NCBI RefSeq assembly: GCF_002980555.1
Contig: NZ_PVBT01000003.1
Coordinates: 620,001 to 684,000, forward strand
Source: Phyllobacterium myrsinacearum
GTDB lineage: Bacteria; Pseudomonadota; Alphaproteobacteria; Rhizobiales; Rhizobiaceae
Length of the DNA stretch: 64,000 nt
Direction of reading: 5' to 3'
Shown: positions 63,417-64,000 of the stretch, piece by piece
Numbering within the stretch: position 1 is the stretch's first letter
Layout of the letters: each line of letters opens with the position of its first letter
Program-made: the position numbers and the translations under genes
The notes under the pieces: generated by a model
What the model was told of the DNA's origin: nothing
Database searches by the model: none
Seen by the model: the letters and a program-made list of their open reading frames with translations, nothing else

Positions 63417-64000
63417 TGGCGGATGGACGCGGGGCAGCAAGGCAGCCCACGGTGATGATGCTCGGCCTGCGCGGCATCCCGGAGGTGCAGGGCGGCGTGG
63501 AAAAACATGTCGAGGAACTCAGCCGGCATTTTGTCGACAAGGGCTGGGATGTCACGGTTCTCGGCCGCAGGCGCTATCTGCTGACACCCGATCCCTATAC
63601 GTGGAAGCGGGTAAAAGTGCATCCGCTGTGGTCGCCCGGCTCGGTGAAATTCGAGGCAATCGCCCATACGGCGCTTGGCGTGCTGTTTGCCGCCTATCAT
63701 CGGCCGGATATTCTGCATATCCATGCCATCGGCCCGGCGCTGCTGACGCCGCTGGCGCGCCTCCTTGGCCTGAAGGTCGTCGTTACCCATCATGGTTATG
63801 ACTACGACCGGCAGAAGTGGGGCGGCCTTGCCAAGCTCATGCTGAAACTGGGCGAGAAGGCCGGCATGCGCTTTGCCAGCGGACGCATTGCCGTGTCCAA
63901 CGATATCGCGCGGACAATGGAAAGCCGTTACGGCGTGCCGGTTCAATATGTGCCCAATGGCGTGACGATCCGCCGGAGCCAGGCTGATACGGGCATTCTT
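63416..64000 (+). CDS. Glycosyltransferase family 4, 3' end cut by window edge
   Basis: Only the first 195 codons are inside the window. It starts with TVMMLGLRGIPEVQGGVEKH, an RGIP...GGVE pattern found in GT4 enzymes for exopolysaccharide synthesis (WsaF/RfaB type). LHIHAIGPALLTPLARLLG and VTHHGYDYDRQKWG follow. The C-terminal sugar-nucleotide domain lies beyond the edge. ATG at 63416 overlaps the preceding stop by one base, so the operon continues. Confidence 0.93.
   Translation, partial: MADGRGAARQPTVMMLGLRGIPEVQGGVEKHVEELSRHFVDKGWDVTVLGRRRYLLTPDPYTWKRVKVHPLWSPGSVKFEAIAHTALGVLFAAYHRPDILHIHAIGPALLTPLARLLGLKVVVTHHGYDYDRQKWGGLAKLMLKLGEKAGMRFASGRIAVSNDIARTMESRYGVPVQYVPNGVTIRRSQADTGIL

Overview
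The window is chromosomal DNA of an alphaproteobacterium of the order Hyphomicrobiales (Rhizobiales). The evidence is the gene order ruvCAB-ybgC-tolQRAB-pal-cpoB-tilS-ftsH-glmM, a DUF1465 gene beside ruvC, an RpoH of the rhizobial type, a serC-type RNA leader ahead of serC-serA, an Omp25/31-like barrel protein, and promoters of the CTTGAC-N17-CTATAT type. A Brucellaceae or Phyllobacteriaceae genus is my best guess from gene order as I remember it; no search was run. The DNA is GC-rich and densely coding. I see no insertion sequence, prophage, CRISPR array or rRNA. One tRNA gene (Glu, anticodon CTC) is present.

Layout. 1-6655 (minus strand): a MotA/MotB-like stator pair cut by the window edge, an inositol monophosphatase, elongation factor P, an M20 amidohydrolase, a Sel1-repeat protein and a ThiE-like protein. 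6891-10769 (plus): a TauE/SafE exporter, an OpgC-type acyltransferase and an acyl-CoA synthetase, followed by a probable small RNA. 11129-25372 (plus): DUF1465, the RuvABC Holliday-junction machinery, the complete Tol-Pal envelope system with its YbgC and CpoB partners, TilS, FtsH and GlmM. 25575-29919 (plus): an outer-membrane barrel protein, the serine pathway genes serC-serA behind a structured leader, and an acetyltransferase. 29920-37762: an EamA exporter, purA, a proline-rich membrane protein, small enzymes, rpoH and an RluD-like pseudouridine synthase. 37850-41200: tRNA-Glu, an FMN-dependent hydroxy-acid oxidase, a hydroxy-acid reductase and purU.

41351-47179 is a cobalamin (oxygen-dependent corrin) cluster. 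cobG-cobH-cobI-cbiG/cobJ run on the minus strand with tight overlaps, and cobL is divergent. cobK and cobM are not present here. It is followed by a DUF475/TerC membrane protein whose leader resembles a yybP-ykoY manganese riboswitch, then an ECF42-type sigma factor with its DGPF/YCII partner, and a flavoprotein.

51495 to the right edge is a Wzx/Wzy-type exopolysaccharide locus. It encodes a CelD/BcsL-like acyltransferase, a GT2, a secreted clan GH-A hydrolase, a GNAT-like protein, a flippase, a GumC/Wzz copolymerase, a Wzy polymerase, a NodB-type deacetylase and two GT4 enzymes, the last cut by the window edge. The flippase and the GNAT-like gene run opposite to the rest.

Most of the window is ordinary core genome. 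The parts most worth following up are the non-flagellar stator pair (1-1952), the candidate sRNA (10846-10945), the CbiG-CobJ fusion in an oxygen-dependent pathway, the riboswitch-like leader of the DUF475 gene, and the exopolysaccharide locus with its secreted hydrolase and unassigned GNAT-like protein.
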